64,000 nucleotides of DNA, taken from assembly GCA_964355675.1 (NCBI GenBank), contig CAYHEC010000006.1:83482-147481 (forward strand). The letters are read 5' to 3'. Every line of letters begins with the position of its first letter. Position 1 is the stretch's first letter. The position numbers were made by a program, and so were the translations under genes. This stretch comes from CAMBDS01 sp964355675 (GTDB taxonomy: Bacteria > Electryoneota > AABM5-125-24 > Hatepunaeales > Hatepunaeaceae). A model generated the notes under the pieces. The model was not told where the DNA came from, ran no database searches, and saw nothing but the letters and a program-made list of their open reading frames with translations. Positions 47,569 through 56,750 of this stretch are shown in pieces.

Positions 47569-49467
47569 TCACCGCTTAAACCATTTCTCTATATCACGGC
47601 GGCTGAGCACATGATAAATTGGCCTTCCATGAGGACAGAATTCGGGATCTTCGGTCTGGAATAGTTCCTCTATCAATCGCAACATTTCCTCTCGCTCCAG
47701 AGGTTGCCCTGCCTTGACTGCTCCCCGACAGGCAAATGCCGCGGCCAGTCGCAATCGGGGGTCAGTTTCCGACGAGGCTCCTTCGCGCATTTCTTCGATC
47801 ATGCCCAATAGCAACGCGCGTTCGCCTGAAATTCGAATCGACGCCGGAACGGATAGAACCCTGAATTCCCTCGGTCCAAATTGCTCAACTCCAAAACCCA
47901 TTGCGTTCAAAAGCGGAATCAGCTCCCCGACCATCTTCACATCTTCAGGAGGAACTTGCAAACTGGTAGGAAAGAGAAGTTGCTGGCTGGCCCAAGGCGT
48001 TTTTTCTATCGATGCAAGTGCTCGCTCATAAAGCACGCGCTCATGAGCCACGTGTTGATCGATGTAAACCATTCCAGTTTTCAACGGCGAGACGATGTAT
48101 GTATCGAATACCTGCCAGATTACCGGCCCATTGTCTCCTTCCTTAGGCAATGACGCATACGATGGACGCGACGGAGCCTCGACGGAATCGAGTCTGGAAA
48201 GTTGGGTCGATTCCGCATCGTGAGGATCAAAAAGATTCGAAGCAGGTAGAGCTGTATGCTGTGCCCTTGACGATTCATCGACCGGGAATGGCATGAGCGG
48301 TCCCCGCGGCGCAAGGTGTCTTCTCGGCAGGAAGGAATAGGGTGTCAGATGAGGAGGCGAATCAACCGGCACTCGGGCTGAAGATGGTGGAAACGAACGG
48401 TATGATTGAACGGAGTTTTGCCCGGACGACTGCAGTGGTCTGGAGCCTTCAAGTCCACTCGGCTGGAGGGCGGCTCCGATACTGTTGCGGACCGCTCCGA
48501 ACACCCCACCAAATGCCCCTGATTCGTCGGCGAATTTAATTTCTTTTTTGGCAGGATGAACATTTATATCGAATCTATCCGGGGAACACTCAAGCAGAAT
48601 AACGTAAAAAGGATGACCCCCGGAAGTGTAATACGGCTCAGCGGCGGAGTAGATCGCCCGGTTTAATCTGGAGCTGTTGATCGGTCGTCGGTTGATATAT
48701 AAATACTGGTCAGAAGTTGACCGCTGGGTTAGATGGGGTGGCGAAATCCAGCCCCGAACATTCATCCAACTTCCATCCTGATTAACTTCGATCAGCTCAT
48801 CGCCTATGTCATCCCCAAATAGTCCGCTGATTCGTTTCCTCGGTTCAGTAGCGGGAAGGTTATAAAGCGATTCCTCCCCTTTGAATAACTCCCAGGAAAT
48901 CTCCGGAAATCCAAGCGAGAAGTATTTGAATATCTGAACAATCCATTTGAACTCAGTCGAATCGGAGCGGAGAAATTTCCGCCTCGCTGGGACATTGAAA
49001 AATAGATGGCTGACTCCGATCGAAGTTCCTTCCGGGCACGCGACCGGGATAAGTTCTTCCACAGACCCTCCGGTAACGGTAAGCTTTGCGCCGATCTCTT
49101 CACCGCGCGCACGACTTATTATATCAAGCCGGGAAACTGCGGCAATTGAGGGAAGCGCTTCACCTCGAAAGCCAAAAGTAGTCAGCGATTCGAGATCCTC
49201 GAATCGGTGAAGCTTGCTCGTGGCATGCCGACCGATCGACGCGGCAAGCATTGATCCGGTCATCCCGACGCCATCATCGATAACCTTCAACAGAGTCCTG
49301 CCCGAGTCGATCACTTGGATGGTGATCTTGGAAGCATGAGCGTCGAGCGCGTTTTCGATCAGCTCCTTGATAACAGCCGCCGGCCTTTCGACCACCTCAC
49401 CCGCCGCAATACGATCAGCGACCGATTGTGGCAGAGTAGCTATTTGAGGGCGGTCATTCGTATTCAA
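47569..49467 (-). CDS. mutL: DNA mismatch repair protein MutL (endonuclease type)
   Basis: 632 residues. N-terminal GHKL ATPase: VVERPAAVIKELIENALDAH, DDGVGM, GFRGEALPSIAAVS, and the GTSIGVSHLFFNVPARRKF block. A proline- and serine-rich linker spans about 330-430. The C-terminal domain has YIDQHVAHERVLYERALAS, a close form of the DQHA(X)2E(X)4E endonuclease motif (Ala to Val), and ends with PEFCPHGRPIYHVLSRRDIE, the zinc-binding CPHGRP motif. It should therefore nick DNA itself, as in bacteria without MutH. It lies immediately upstream of miaA. Confidence 0.95.
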   Translation of the reverse strand: MNTNDRPQIATLPQSVADRIAAGEVVERPAAVIKELIENALDAHASKITIQVIDSGRTLLKVIDDGVGMTGSMLAASIGRHATSKLHRFEDLESLTTFGFRGEALPSIAAVSRLDIISRARGEEIGAKLTVTGGSVEELIPVACPEGTSIGVSHLFFNVPARRKFLRSDSTEFKWIVQIFKYFSLGFPEISWELFKGEESLYNLPATEPRKRISGLFGDDIGDELIEVNQDGSWMNVRGWISPPHLTQRSTSDQYLYINRRPINSSRLNRAIYSAAEPYYTSGGHPFYVILLECSPDRFDINVHPAKKEIKFADESGAFGGVFGAVRNSIGAALQPSGLEGSRPLQSSGQNSVQSYRSFPPSSARVPVDSPPHLTPYSFLPRRHLAPRGPLMPFPVDESSRAQHTALPASNLFDPHDAESTQLSRLDSVEAPSRPSYASLPKEGDNGPVIWQVFDTYIVSPLKTGMVYIDQHVAHERVLYERALASIEKTPWASQQLLFPTSLQVPPEDVKMVGELIPLLNAMGFGVEQFGPREFRVLSVPASIRISGERALLLGMIEEMREGASSETDPRLRLAAAFACRGAVKAGQPLEREEMLRLIEELFQTEDPEFCPHGRPIYHVLSRRDIEKWFKR

Positions 49468-49576
49468 TGCATTCCTTCAAAGAAAAAAACCACTGTCGAC
49501 CAGCCGTGGTCGGCAGTAAAACTCTGTAATATACTGTTTGCGTGTCGAGTGCGGCGCCCCGCCACCGGTGGTGTCG

Positions 49577-50218
49577 TCAAATGATAAATGGCGCTCCGCC
49601 AGTGAATAATCGGTATAAGTATTGAGATATCGGATAAATAGTCGAACCGAAAATCGAAATATGAAGCAATCGCCCAGCCAGAATTAAACCAAGCAATACG
49701 AAGGGCCCCACTCGTTCAAATCGCTCCCAAAAATCAAGGTACTCAATGGGCAGAAGTCCTGCGACAACTTTGGACCCGTCCAAAGGCGGGATCGGCAGGA
49801 GATTAAAGAAAGCAAGCATCAGGTTGATGAAGACGCCAATCGTCATCATCGAATAAAATGCTCCATAAGGTTCGATCAGATTGAATTGTAACAAAGCCTG
49901 CAAAACCACCCCGAGCAGAAAAGCGAGTACTACATTCGATGCTGGTCCGGCAAGCGCCACCCAGATCATGTCAGTCCGAGGATGTCGGAAATAGTGAGGA
50001 TTTACCGGAACAGGCTTAGCCCAGCCAAAATAAAAAATGAACAACATCAGCGTCCCAATGGGGTCCAGATGCGCGATTGGATTAAGCGTCAAACGTCCTT
50101 GCATCTTTGCCGTCGGGTCGCCAAGCCGCCAGGCAATGTAGCCGTGCGCGAATTCATGGATCGTTAAAGCCGCCAAAATGGGCGGGATCAGAAGAATGAT
50201 CGTTCTTAGATCGGGCAC
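49577..50218 (-). CDS. M50-family membrane metalloprotease
   Basis: 213 residues, the short site-2-protease-like type. It cleaves within or next to membrane segments. The zinc motif HEFAH lies in the first helix region (ILAALTIHEFAHGYIAWRLGD), and the second site NLLPIPPLDGSKVV (with the Asp ligand) is in the last part. Several membrane helices are evident (about 6-25, 52-70, 85-110, 122-145, 175-195). No PDZ domain is present, unlike RseP. Start GTG with GGAGATTCC upstream. The substrate is unknown. Confidence 0.9.
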   Translation of the reverse strand: MPDLRTIILLIPPILAALTIHEFAHGYIAWRLGDPTAKMQGRLTLNPIAHLDPIGTLMLFIFYFGWAKPVPVNPHYFRHPRTDMIWVALAGPASNVVLAFLLGVVLQALLQFNLIEPYGAFYSMMTIGVFINLMLAFFNLLPIPPLDGSKVVAGLLPIEYLDFWERFERVGPFVLLGLILAGRLLHISIFGSTIYPISQYLYRLFTGGAPFII

Positions 50219-50280
50219 GGAATCTCCGGTTTATGCATTCATTCAATATAAGGTTTTAGGAAGGGATAGGCAATTAAAGG

Positions 50281-50320
50281 AAGTGTTCAAGTGCGAAAGT
50301 GTGAAAGTGCGAAAGTAGAA
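50281..50320. repeat. Degenerate 8-bp tandem array
   Basis: Five 8-bp units: AAGTGTTC, AAGTGCGA, AAGTGTGA, AAGTGCGA, AAGTAGAA. It looks like a diverged relative of the AAGTGCTC arrays at 56191 and 56751. A CCCGCACAGCTTTGCTGGG palindrome and its relative follow (about 50338-50400). Confidence 0.6.
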
Positions 50321-50412
50321 GTGAATTGGCGCGTGCGCCCGCACAGCTTTGCTGGGCGGGCAAGAGTAATAAAATCCTGCGCAACAAAGCTGTGCGGCAA
50401 CAAGCCCATAAC

Positions 50413-51471
50413 CTAAACGATCAGCATCGCATCGCCATAGCTGAAAAATCGAAAGTCCTCGTCAAGGGCACGTTGATAGGATTCATTCAATAGTTCCCAC
50501 CCAGTCATCGCGGCAACCAGTTGAAGAAGTGTCGAGTCCGGCCGATGGAAATTCGTAAGTACTTTATCTACTACTTTGAACCTATAAGGCGGGTAAATGA
50601 AAAGCGTCGCATCACCTGCTCCCGACTGGATTGGTAATTTGGCATTTCCAGCGGCCTCCAAGGCTCTAATCGAGGTCGTTCCAACGGCGAGGATATTTCT
50701 ACCCGATGATTTGGCATTATTGACTGCTTCCGCAGTTTCCGGTGGTATGCTGTAGCTCTCCGAGTGCATGACATGATGAGCGAGGGTGTCAGTCTTAATT
50801 GGCTCGAATGTCCCCCAACCAACATCAAGGGTCAATTTCGCAACTTCTGCCCCCCCACGCACTAATTGCTCAAGCAATTCGGTCGTGAAGTGAAGCCCGG
50901 CTGTCGGAGCCGCAATCGAACCCGGCTCTCTCGCATAGACAGTCTGATACCGCTCGCGGTCGGAATCCTCTACCGGTCGTTTGATATAGGGTGGCAAGGG
51001 TGGAGTGCCATTTTTCTCCAGCCATCGATAGAAATTCACTCCGGTCGATGAAGTCCAAACGCCTTCCCACCCGCCATGAAGCGAACGGCTTTCAAGTACA
51101 AAAGAAGCCCCCTCCGGCAATATAATAACCATCGCTGGTTTGGGTTGGCGTGATGTGGAGACTAATGCACTGATACGGAGTGATTCTGAGTTCGAGACCG
51201 GCTGAGCCGAGTTCGCCAGAAACAATAACTCTATTAACCCCCCTGTCACCCGGTTGCCAAAGACCCGCGCTGGAAGAACTTTGGTCTCATTGATGACTAT
51301 CAGATCGTTGGAGATGAATTGAGCAATATCGTTGAACATCCCGACATGGACAATTCGTTCGGCGGTTCGATCAACGACCAGCAACTTCGATGCGCCCCGC
51401 TTTTCAGGGGGATAGAGAGCTATCCGGTTGTCCGGAATAGTGACATGGAATTCGGGGGGAATGTGACTCAT
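50413..51471 (-). CDS. queA: S-adenosylmethionine:tRNA ribosyltransferase-isomerase
   Basis: 352 residues. It adds the epoxycyclopentanediol ribosyl part from SAM to preQ1 in tRNA, the penultimate step of queuosine synthesis. Conserved blocks: NETKVLPARVFGNR near residue 60, ARVRPALRR-like KPAMVIILPEGASFVLESR, the SIAAPTAGLHFTTEL motif, TLDVGWGTFEPIKTDTLAHHVMHSE, and TNFHRPDSTLLQLVAAM. An intrinsic terminator sits 12-45 bp upstream of its ATG, so its expression may depend on readthrough. No other queuosine gene is present. Confidence 0.93.
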   Translation of the reverse strand: MSHIPPEFHVTIPDNRIALYPPEKRGASKLLVVDRTAERIVHVGMFNDIAQFISNDLIVINETKVLPARVFGNRVTGGLIELLFLANSAQPVSNSESLRISALVSTSRQPKPAMVIILPEGASFVLESRSLHGGWEGVWTSSTGVNFYRWLEKNGTPPLPPYIKRPVEDSDRERYQTVYAREPGSIAAPTAGLHFTTELLEQLVRGGAEVAKLTLDVGWGTFEPIKTDTLAHHVMHSESYSIPPETAEAVNNAKSSGRNILAVGTTSIRALEAAGNAKLPIQSGAGDATLFIYPPYRFKVVDKVLTNFHRPDSTLLQLVAAMTGWELLNESYQRALDEDFRFFSYGDAMLIV

Positions 51472-51481
51472 TTATCGATTA

Positions 51482-51516
51482 TAAAAAGGGCGGAAACCGC
51501 ACACTGGCTCCCGCCC
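51482..51516 (-). terminator. Terminator between the T9SS gene and queA
   Basis: GGGCGG / CCGCCC stem followed on the minus strand by TTTTTAT. It lies 24 bp after the T9SS gene stop and directly before queA. Confidence 0.65.
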
Positions 51517-51539
51517 GAATTGAGGTAAAAAGAATAACT

Positions 51540-53612
51540 TCACCGAATGAGTGCCACCTTCATGGTGCGTGCTCTTCCGGAAGCATCCGAAAGTCTTAGA
51601 ATATAAACTCCGGCTGGAAGATCCTCTGCGCTCCAAACGAGGCGATTGAGTCCTGATGCGTAGTTCCCACTGCCCAACAACATCACCTCATGCCCGGAAA
51701 GGTCATACACTGCCAACTTCGCTTCAGCCGTTCGGTCAAGGGTGAAGGAGATATTTGTAGCCGAATTGAACGGATTGGGGGCAACTGAAACCAGCTCGAA
51801 GCGGTAAGGCGGGAAACCCACCTCCATCCCTGTTGAAGCATCTGCATTGAAGATCAGAGTGAAAGTTGTGTCGCATAAAGTCTCATCACCAGAATCGAAT
51901 GCGGTGACGCTCCACTGAACCTCAGTCCTTCGCAGGTCGATGCCAAGACGGTTGCGGATCTCGGCAAGGTCGCGGATCAGAATATGATCGGCGGTGATAG
52001 AGTCGATGACTACTTCGAGATCTTCCTTCCAAAGCTTGAGCCGATAAATGGAGGTATCGAGTTCCATGGGTTCCTGTCCGGAAAGCTCCCACTGAAATGA
52101 GATGGCTGTTTGATTGCCTAAGAGTCCCACTCCGTTTTCAGGACTAAGGAGGCCGAAGGGAAGCGGCGGGTCATTGACTGCGGCCACAACTACGGTAAAG
52201 TCAGTGCTAACCGTATGGCCGTCAGGATCGATGGCGCTGATGGTAATCGTTTCTTCCCCCCACCAGCTCGAATCGGACGAGATACTTATCGTTCGGTCAG
52301 CAATTTCTACGCCAAGGTGTTCACTGCCGATGGCGCGAAGATCGAGATCATCCGGGCCGTTGTTAAAGTCTTCCACATGGTCAAGAAACCAATTAAAATC
52401 GACATTAAGGGGTTGGTCTTCCCGAACCTGTGGATCTGGTACTTCATCTTCCCAGATCGGGAATCCGCGGCGCGGATCAGGAGCGATTTTAGCCAGGCCG
52501 AACTCGTACTCTTCATTCCAATAGTCAACCAAATAGGTATATCCGACGGCATATCCCCCGTCGTTCGTCAAAGTAATGTGAGTCCATTCATAATCGATTG
52601 GAATCTCAGGGTTCATCGTCCAAAGGACCTGATGATCGGCATCGACACGAGTGATGTGAGGAGCCCAGTCATACGATCCTCCAAAAATAAACCCGCCATC
52701 TTCGAGCTGTTGACAGTCTGTCAGGTGGGTATTCTCAAAATCACCATAGAAATTCTCGGAGATAATTTCACCTTCCTGGTTGATGAACAGAACCCAGCCG
52801 GCAATATCGTCCGTGAAGCTGTACCCGACGGTGACGATCTCACTCTCTGCTGATTCCATCACGTTGGCAAAATGCTGTACTTGCTCGTTGCCATAACTCT
52901 GTTGCCAGAGCACTTCGCCGTCGGCGTCGATTTTTATAAGGACGCCATCGTCGCGCCCGTTCCCATCCCAATCGGCGACATTCCCCGCAATGATGAACCC
53001 GCCCTCTGCCAGTTCGACATGAAGGCCATCTTCTTCCATAACCCGCGGTCCGCCATAGGTTCGCTCCCAAGCCAATCCCAAATCAGGGGTGAACTTCTGA
53101 AGAAACGCGAAAGATCGATGCCCATCCGACCTTATCCCGCTTACTGAGATACCTCCATCTTGGTTTAGTTCTATGTCCCTCGTATAATAGTTGAAATTCT
53201 CCTCTCCGAAGGTTTGCGACCACGTGATCTCTCCATCCTCGTCTACCAGTACGAGCCAGGTTTTTTCGCGGTTTCTATCATCGAACGAAGCGGAACGACC
53301 CACCAAAAGATATCCTTCCCCCCAAGGAATCGCTTCACAGAAGCCATCCTCCTCGTCTCCACCATAAGATCGGGACCAGATTGCCTCACCGTCCGGATCA
53401 GTTGATACTACCAGTCCAGCGAAATCTTCCCAATCTTCCGAAAGTGCCCCGCCTGCCAGTAAATATCCACCATCTGGTTTTTGCAGGGGATATCGATACG
53501 CCACATATTGTCCGACTTCGTATCTCTGCTGCCATTCGATTGCTGGCTGGGCGAGTGCTGTGCCGCAAACCGCGACGAGTAAACCGCCGACCATCCATAT
53601 TTTGTTATTCAT
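51540..53612 (-). CDS. Secreted repeat protein with T9SS-type sorting domain
   Basis: 690 residues. Signal peptide (MVGGLLVAVCGTALAQ). Residues ~25-390 are propeller-like repeats (YGGDEEDGFCEAIPWGEGYL, DGGISVSGIRSDGHRSFAF, VELAEGGFIIAGNVADW, YGNEQVQHF). An Ig-like domain with a D-P-D-G pattern (ETITISAIDPDGHTVSTDF, VAAVNDPPLPFG) follows, a cadherin- or Big-like module. The C-terminal sorting domain is clear: SVAPNPFNSATNISF, LAVYDLSGHEVM, LVWSAEDLPAGVYILRL, MKVALIR. Unlike the proteins at 11249 and 22325 it has no palindrome insert. Function unknown; likely exported to the surface. Confidence 0.86.
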   Translation of the reverse strand: MNNKIWMVGGLLVAVCGTALAQPAIEWQQRYEVGQYVAYRYPLQKPDGGYLLAGGALSEDWEDFAGLVVSTDPDGEAIWSRSYGGDEEDGFCEAIPWGEGYLLVGRSASFDDRNREKTWLVLVDEDGEITWSQTFGEENFNYYTRDIELNQDGGISVSGIRSDGHRSFAFLQKFTPDLGLAWERTYGGPRVMEEDGLHVELAEGGFIIAGNVADWDGNGRDDGVLIKIDADGEVLWQQSYGNEQVQHFANVMESAESEIVTVGYSFTDDIAGWVLFINQEGEIISENFYGDFENTHLTDCQQLEDGGFIFGGSYDWAPHITRVDADHQVLWTMNPEIPIDYEWTHITLTNDGGYAVGYTYLVDYWNEEYEFGLAKIAPDPRRGFPIWEDEVPDPQVREDQPLNVDFNWFLDHVEDFNNGPDDLDLRAIGSEHLGVEIADRTISISSDSSWWGEETITISAIDPDGHTVSTDFTVVVAAVNDPPLPFGLLSPENGVGLLGNQTAISFQWELSGQEPMELDTSIYRLKLWKEDLEVVIDSITADHILIRDLAEIRNRLGIDLRRTEVQWSVTAFDSGDETLCDTTFTLIFNADASTGMEVGFPPYRFELVSVAPNPFNSATNISFTLDRTAEAKLAVYDLSGHEVMLLGSGNYASGLNRLVWSAEDLPAGVYILRLSDASGRARTMKVALIR

Positions 53613-53696
53613 CCGAGTCTCGCTTATTGTATTTCTAATATTTTAATTCAAGTAGTAATAATCAAGATAAACAACATATCGAACAAAGTCAAGTAC

Positions 53697-53729
53697 CAAA
53701 AACAAAGAGCCCCCGCCAATGCGGGGGCT
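53697..53729 (-). terminator. Intrinsic terminator after the barrel-protein gene
   Basis: Nine-bp stem AGCCCCCGC / GCGGGGGCT with CAAT loop, followed on the minus strand by CTTTGTTTTT. It ends the transcript of the gene at 53792-54916. Confidence 0.85.
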
Positions 53730-53738
53730 TGCAGTCCT

Positions 53739-53766
53739 TGGAGGGCGGGTTTAAACCCGCCCTCCA
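53739..53766. repeat. 28-bp perfect palindrome, GGAGGGCGGG family
   Basis: Half-site TGGAGGGCGGGTTT, self-complementary over 28 bp, directly beside the terminator. It is one of the cleanest members of the intergenic family. Confidence 0.9.
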
Positions 53767-53791
53767 GATGGTATATTTTCCGTGTAATTAC

Positions 53792-54916
53792 TTACCAGGT
53801 ATAAAGCATCGACACTTGCGAAGCCAATGCACCCGGAGCGCCTGAGATCAGGTAAGGTCCACGGGTGAAGAAGCCAGGATCGAGGTTAAGGTCGAGGTTG
53901 AAGTTGCCACGCTTGTAGCCAGCGCCGATGTAGAGTCGGGTGTTTGCGCCGCTGGTCAGCGTTTCGTCGTCGCCAACTTTATCAGAGTCGGTGGTCCATT
54001 CTTTGACGCCACCACAACGAAGTGTGAAGTGCTCAGAAAGTGGCGATTCCATACCGCCCTTGAAATAGGGAAGCAACATCTCGCTTTTATCAGTCTTGTT
54101 AGCTGGATTGCCATCATCGATAGCTTGGGAATGGGAATGAATGCCCATATCATGCACCATGATGATGTTTTCACCGCACGGCATACTTCCGCCGATGCCG
54201 ATATCGAAAGCGGTGTGATCGTTCGTGGTCGAAGCGCCTGTCGGGGGTTTGATACCGAAACCTTCGATTTCAAACATCACATGCCCTACCATTTGACCCC
54301 AGTCGTTCTCTGGCATCCAATAACGGGCGTTGACTTGAATAATCGTGCCACCGTCACTCTTGTTACCGGCCGCGCCAGTAGCATCCTTGGTCTCCCAAGA
54401 GTAACTGCCAAACTTCACTGCCGTTTCGAGCTTCTCCATGAAGGTGAGCCCAACGCCAATTTTCATTCCCAAACCTTTGGCAAGGCTCTTGTCAACGGGA
54501 GTCTCCATCTTGTGTTCTTCACTGTTGCCGAATAGCTCAAAGGTGAACCCAAAGGGCATTCCGCTCAAATCGCGAGCATAGAGCAAAGAGAATTTCTGGT
54601 CCAGACCTACGACTCCGTCACCGTCAAAGTCCATGGGAAGGTAGTCTTCAACCCACTCCTCGGTCGTCCAGTATCCGCCCATGGTAAAGTCACCATGAGT
54701 CATGTGCCAGCCACTGGTGTGGAAATTTGCGCCCTTTATCTCGGCAACACCGAGATTGGGATACATCCGAAGAGTCTGTGGAAAAGTTTGGACATTGGCG
54801 TCGTCGCGAATAACTGCACCGACTTCGCCCATTGTCATTACGCGAGTTTCAGTTGCAGTCACCGTTGAGGCAAATGCAATTGAAAGAATGCAAAACAATA
54901 CGATGAGTTTCCTCAT
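53792..54916 (-). CDS. Probable outer-membrane barrel protein
   Basis: 374 residues from ATG 54916, chosen because AGGAGG precedes it by 6 bp and MRKLIVLFCILSIAFASTV is a signal peptide; the longer open frame starts 12 codons earlier. The body alternates aromatic and glycine-rich strands (GLGMKIGVGLTFMEKLETAV, MVGHVMFEIEGFGIKP, NTRLYIGAGYKRGNFNLDLNL) and ends with LASQVSMLYTW, a terminal aromatic residue as in many barrels. A DFDGDGVVG loop could bind calcium. No specific family recognised. The gene has its own terminator and stands alone. Confidence 0.72.
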   Translation of the reverse strand: MRKLIVLFCILSIAFASTVTATETRVMTMGEVGAVIRDDANVQTFPQTLRMYPNLGVAEIKGANFHTSGWHMTHGDFTMGGYWTTEEWVEDYLPMDFDGDGVVGLDQKFSLLYARDLSGMPFGFTFELFGNSEEHKMETPVDKSLAKGLGMKIGVGLTFMEKLETAVKFGSYSWETKDATGAAGNKSDGGTIIQVNARYWMPENDWGQMVGHVMFEIEGFGIKPPTGASTTNDHTAFDIGIGGSMPCGENIIMVHDMGIHSHSQAIDDGNPANKTDKSEMLLPYFKGGMESPLSEHFTLRCGGVKEWTTDSDKVGDDETLTSGANTRLYIGAGYKRGNFNLDLNLDPGFFTRGPYLISGAPGALASQVSMLYTW

Positions 54917-55179
54917 CTGTACCTCCTGAAAGGTCGTTTGAATTTGGCTCACCGGCCCGGGCCGAAAGCCGCCTACCTGAATATTTGTTGAATTCAGGTT
55001 CCATCGAATATAAGTGACTTAAACATTGATGTCAAGCACTCCGCAGACTTAATCGCAATTTTCTATTGAGGTTTGCTCAGAAGTCCACCTGCAAGTCCAC
55101 TCCAGTATAGTTTGAGGCAGTTCTTCACCGTAATCGTGTACTTACAGGCTTAACCCAACCCTCTTTTATTCGGATCCGA

Positions 55180-56199
55180 TTACAACAGCTTGTTCTGCCC
55201 TGATGTCTTCTTGAGGTTGCTAAAAAGTTTCTGAGCCAGCATTGTCACCTTCCTCCCCCGTGGCGTCCGTTCGATGAAACCTTCCTGAATTAAGAACGGC
55301 TCATAGATTTCTTCAATTGTCTCGGCTTCTTCGCCAACAGCCACCGCAATCGTGCTTAAGCCGACCGGTCCACCACCGAACTTTTCAATAATGACCCGAA
55401 GAATACGAATATCCATATCATCCAATCCATTCGGATCTATTTCGAGCCTCTCCAGACCGTGCTGAGCGATCTCGTGAGTGATTTTACCTCCACCCATCAC
55501 TTGTGCAAAGTCTCGCAGTCGCCTCAATAGACGATTTGCCATGCGAGGGGTGCCTCGTGAACGGCGGGCGATCTCCTGCGCGGCGTCTTCATCGACATGA
55601 ACACCAAGCAGTTCCGCTGAACGCCGCAAAATCCGATAAAGATCGTCCGGCCCATAATAATCAAGCCTTGCCGTCACACCGAAGCGAGCCCTTAATGGCG
55701 CTGTCAACAATCCGGCGCGAGTCGTAGCTCCGACGAGCGTAAAGCGCGGCAGAGATATTTGAATGGATCGCGCCGAGACGCCTTTGTCGATCATGATGTC
55801 CAGCGTGAAATCTTCCATCGCAGGGTAGAGATACTCTTCGACGACATTGTTAAGCCGGTGTATTTCGTCGATGAACAGGACGTCGCGAGACTGCAGATTA
55901 GTAAGCAGTCCCGCAAGGTCGCCCGGTCTTTCAAGAACGGGACCTGAGGTGACCTTGATCTCAACACCCATTTCTCTGGCGATGATATGCGCGAGCGTGG
56001 TTTTGCCAAGTCCCGGCGGCCCATAAAAAAGGACGTGGTCAATCGCTTCGCCACGTTCGCGAGCCGCCTGCAAAAAGACCTTGAGATTTTCCACGACGCG
56101 CTTCTGCCCGACAAAATCGTCCCAGACAGTCGGGCGAAGCGAAGCTTCAAGCTCGGTTTCTCCAATTTCTGGAGAAGGAGATGTTAGTTTAGTGCTCAA
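55180..56199 (-). CDS. ruvB: Holliday junction helicase RuvB
   Basis: 339 residues. AAA+ motor of the RuvABC branch-migration complex. Walker A GPPGLGKTTLAHIIA, Walker B DVLFIDEIHRLN, sensor GATTRAGLLTAPLRARFG with the arginine finger region, and the winged-helix end (ILRVIIEKFGGGPVGLSTIAVAVGEE, TPRGRKVTMLA). The start is TTG at 56199, the only in-frame start in range. It lies inside a four-unit array of the 8-bp repeat TGAGCACT, with AAGGAG 19 bp upstream. No ruvA or ruvC is adjacent. Confidence 0.93.
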   Translation of the reverse strand: MSTKLTSPSPEIGETELEASLRPTVWDDFVGQKRVVENLKVFLQAARERGEAIDHVLFYGPPGLGKTTLAHIIAREMGVEIKVTSGPVLERPGDLAGLLTNLQSRDVLFIDEIHRLNNVVEEYLYPAMEDFTLDIMIDKGVSARSIQISLPRFTLVGATTRAGLLTAPLRARFGVTARLDYYGPDDLYRILRRSAELLGVHVDEDAAQEIARRSRGTPRMANRLLRRLRDFAQVMGGGKITHEIAQHGLERLEIDPNGLDDMDIRILRVIIEKFGGGPVGLSTIAVAVGEEAETIEEIYEPFLIQEGFIERTPRGRKVTMLAQKLFSNLKKTSGQNKLL

Positions 56200-56222
56200 G
56201 TGCTCAAGTGCTCAAGTGCTCC
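56191..56222. repeat. Four-unit 8-bp tandem array over the ruvB start codon
   Basis: AGTGCTCA x3 plus AGTGCTCC on the plus strand. It includes the ruvB TTG and the space to its ribosome binding site AAGGAG at 56219-56224. It is an inverted counterpart of the array at 56751-56874. Confidence 0.9.
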
Positions 56223-56289
56223 TTGCCCAAGTAACTGTAGAGTTTATAATAAGATTTTACAAGTATAATAGCATCTTTAAAAGATATTC

Positions 56290-56676
56290 TCATTTGGTTG
56301 AAATTCCTGCTGATTTGGGGCGGTCTAACGATTTGATCAATGATGCGAGCATTCTCTCGATTTCAGAAGAGAGGGCGATGAGATTTTGAAGTTGATCTGA
56401 TTGAATATATTCAAGTTCAAACGAAATTTCAATCTGAGTTTGAAGTTCAAATAATGAACCACGGGAAATTCGCAAGAACTGTTGAAAGTCCTTTCTCGAT
56501 TGGCGGGCAAACCCTTCTGCAATATTGCTTGGGATAGAAACTGCCGCTCGTCGCATTTGTGAACTTAAGCCATACAGTTCTGTTTGAGGAAATGTTGCGG
56601 TAATACGATATACTAATGTGACAAAGTTTTTTCCTTTTTGCCACACTAATAGATCTCTGAAGGTGTTTACTGCCAT
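56290..56676 (-). CDS. Four-helix-bundle protein (S23/IVP type)
   Basis: 128 residues. Matches the four-helix-bundle family first described from intervening sequences in 23S rRNA genes: FRDLLVWQKGKNFVTLVYRIT, LYGLSSQMRRAAVSIPSNIAEGFARQS, FQQFLRISRGSLFELQTQIE and the final helix (QLQNLIALSSEIERML). No enzyme activity is known for the family; it also includes the accessory Avd proteins of diversity-generating retroelements. The gene sits between ruvB and a HIT gene, bracketed by inverted 8-bp arrays (56191-56222 and 56751-56874), which suggests a discrete inserted unit. No reverse transcriptase or rRNA is present nearby. Confidence 0.9.
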   Translation of the reverse strand: MAVNTFRDLLVWQKGKNFVTLVYRITATFPQTELYGLSSQMRRAAVSIPSNIAEGFARQSRKDFQQFLRISRGSLFELQTQIEISFELEYIQSDQLQNLIALSSEIERMLASLIKSLDRPKSAGISTK

Positions 56677-56750
56677 TTATTCTCTTCTTTTGTGATACTA
56701 TCGGGATAGAGTCGATTAACTATCTTGATTCGATCCCATTATTGTATATC

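Noticed and set aside
56290..56676. Diversity-generating retroelement (Avd-like protein)
   Set aside because: No reverse transcriptase, template repeat or variable repeat was seen; only the four-helix-bundle fold is shared.
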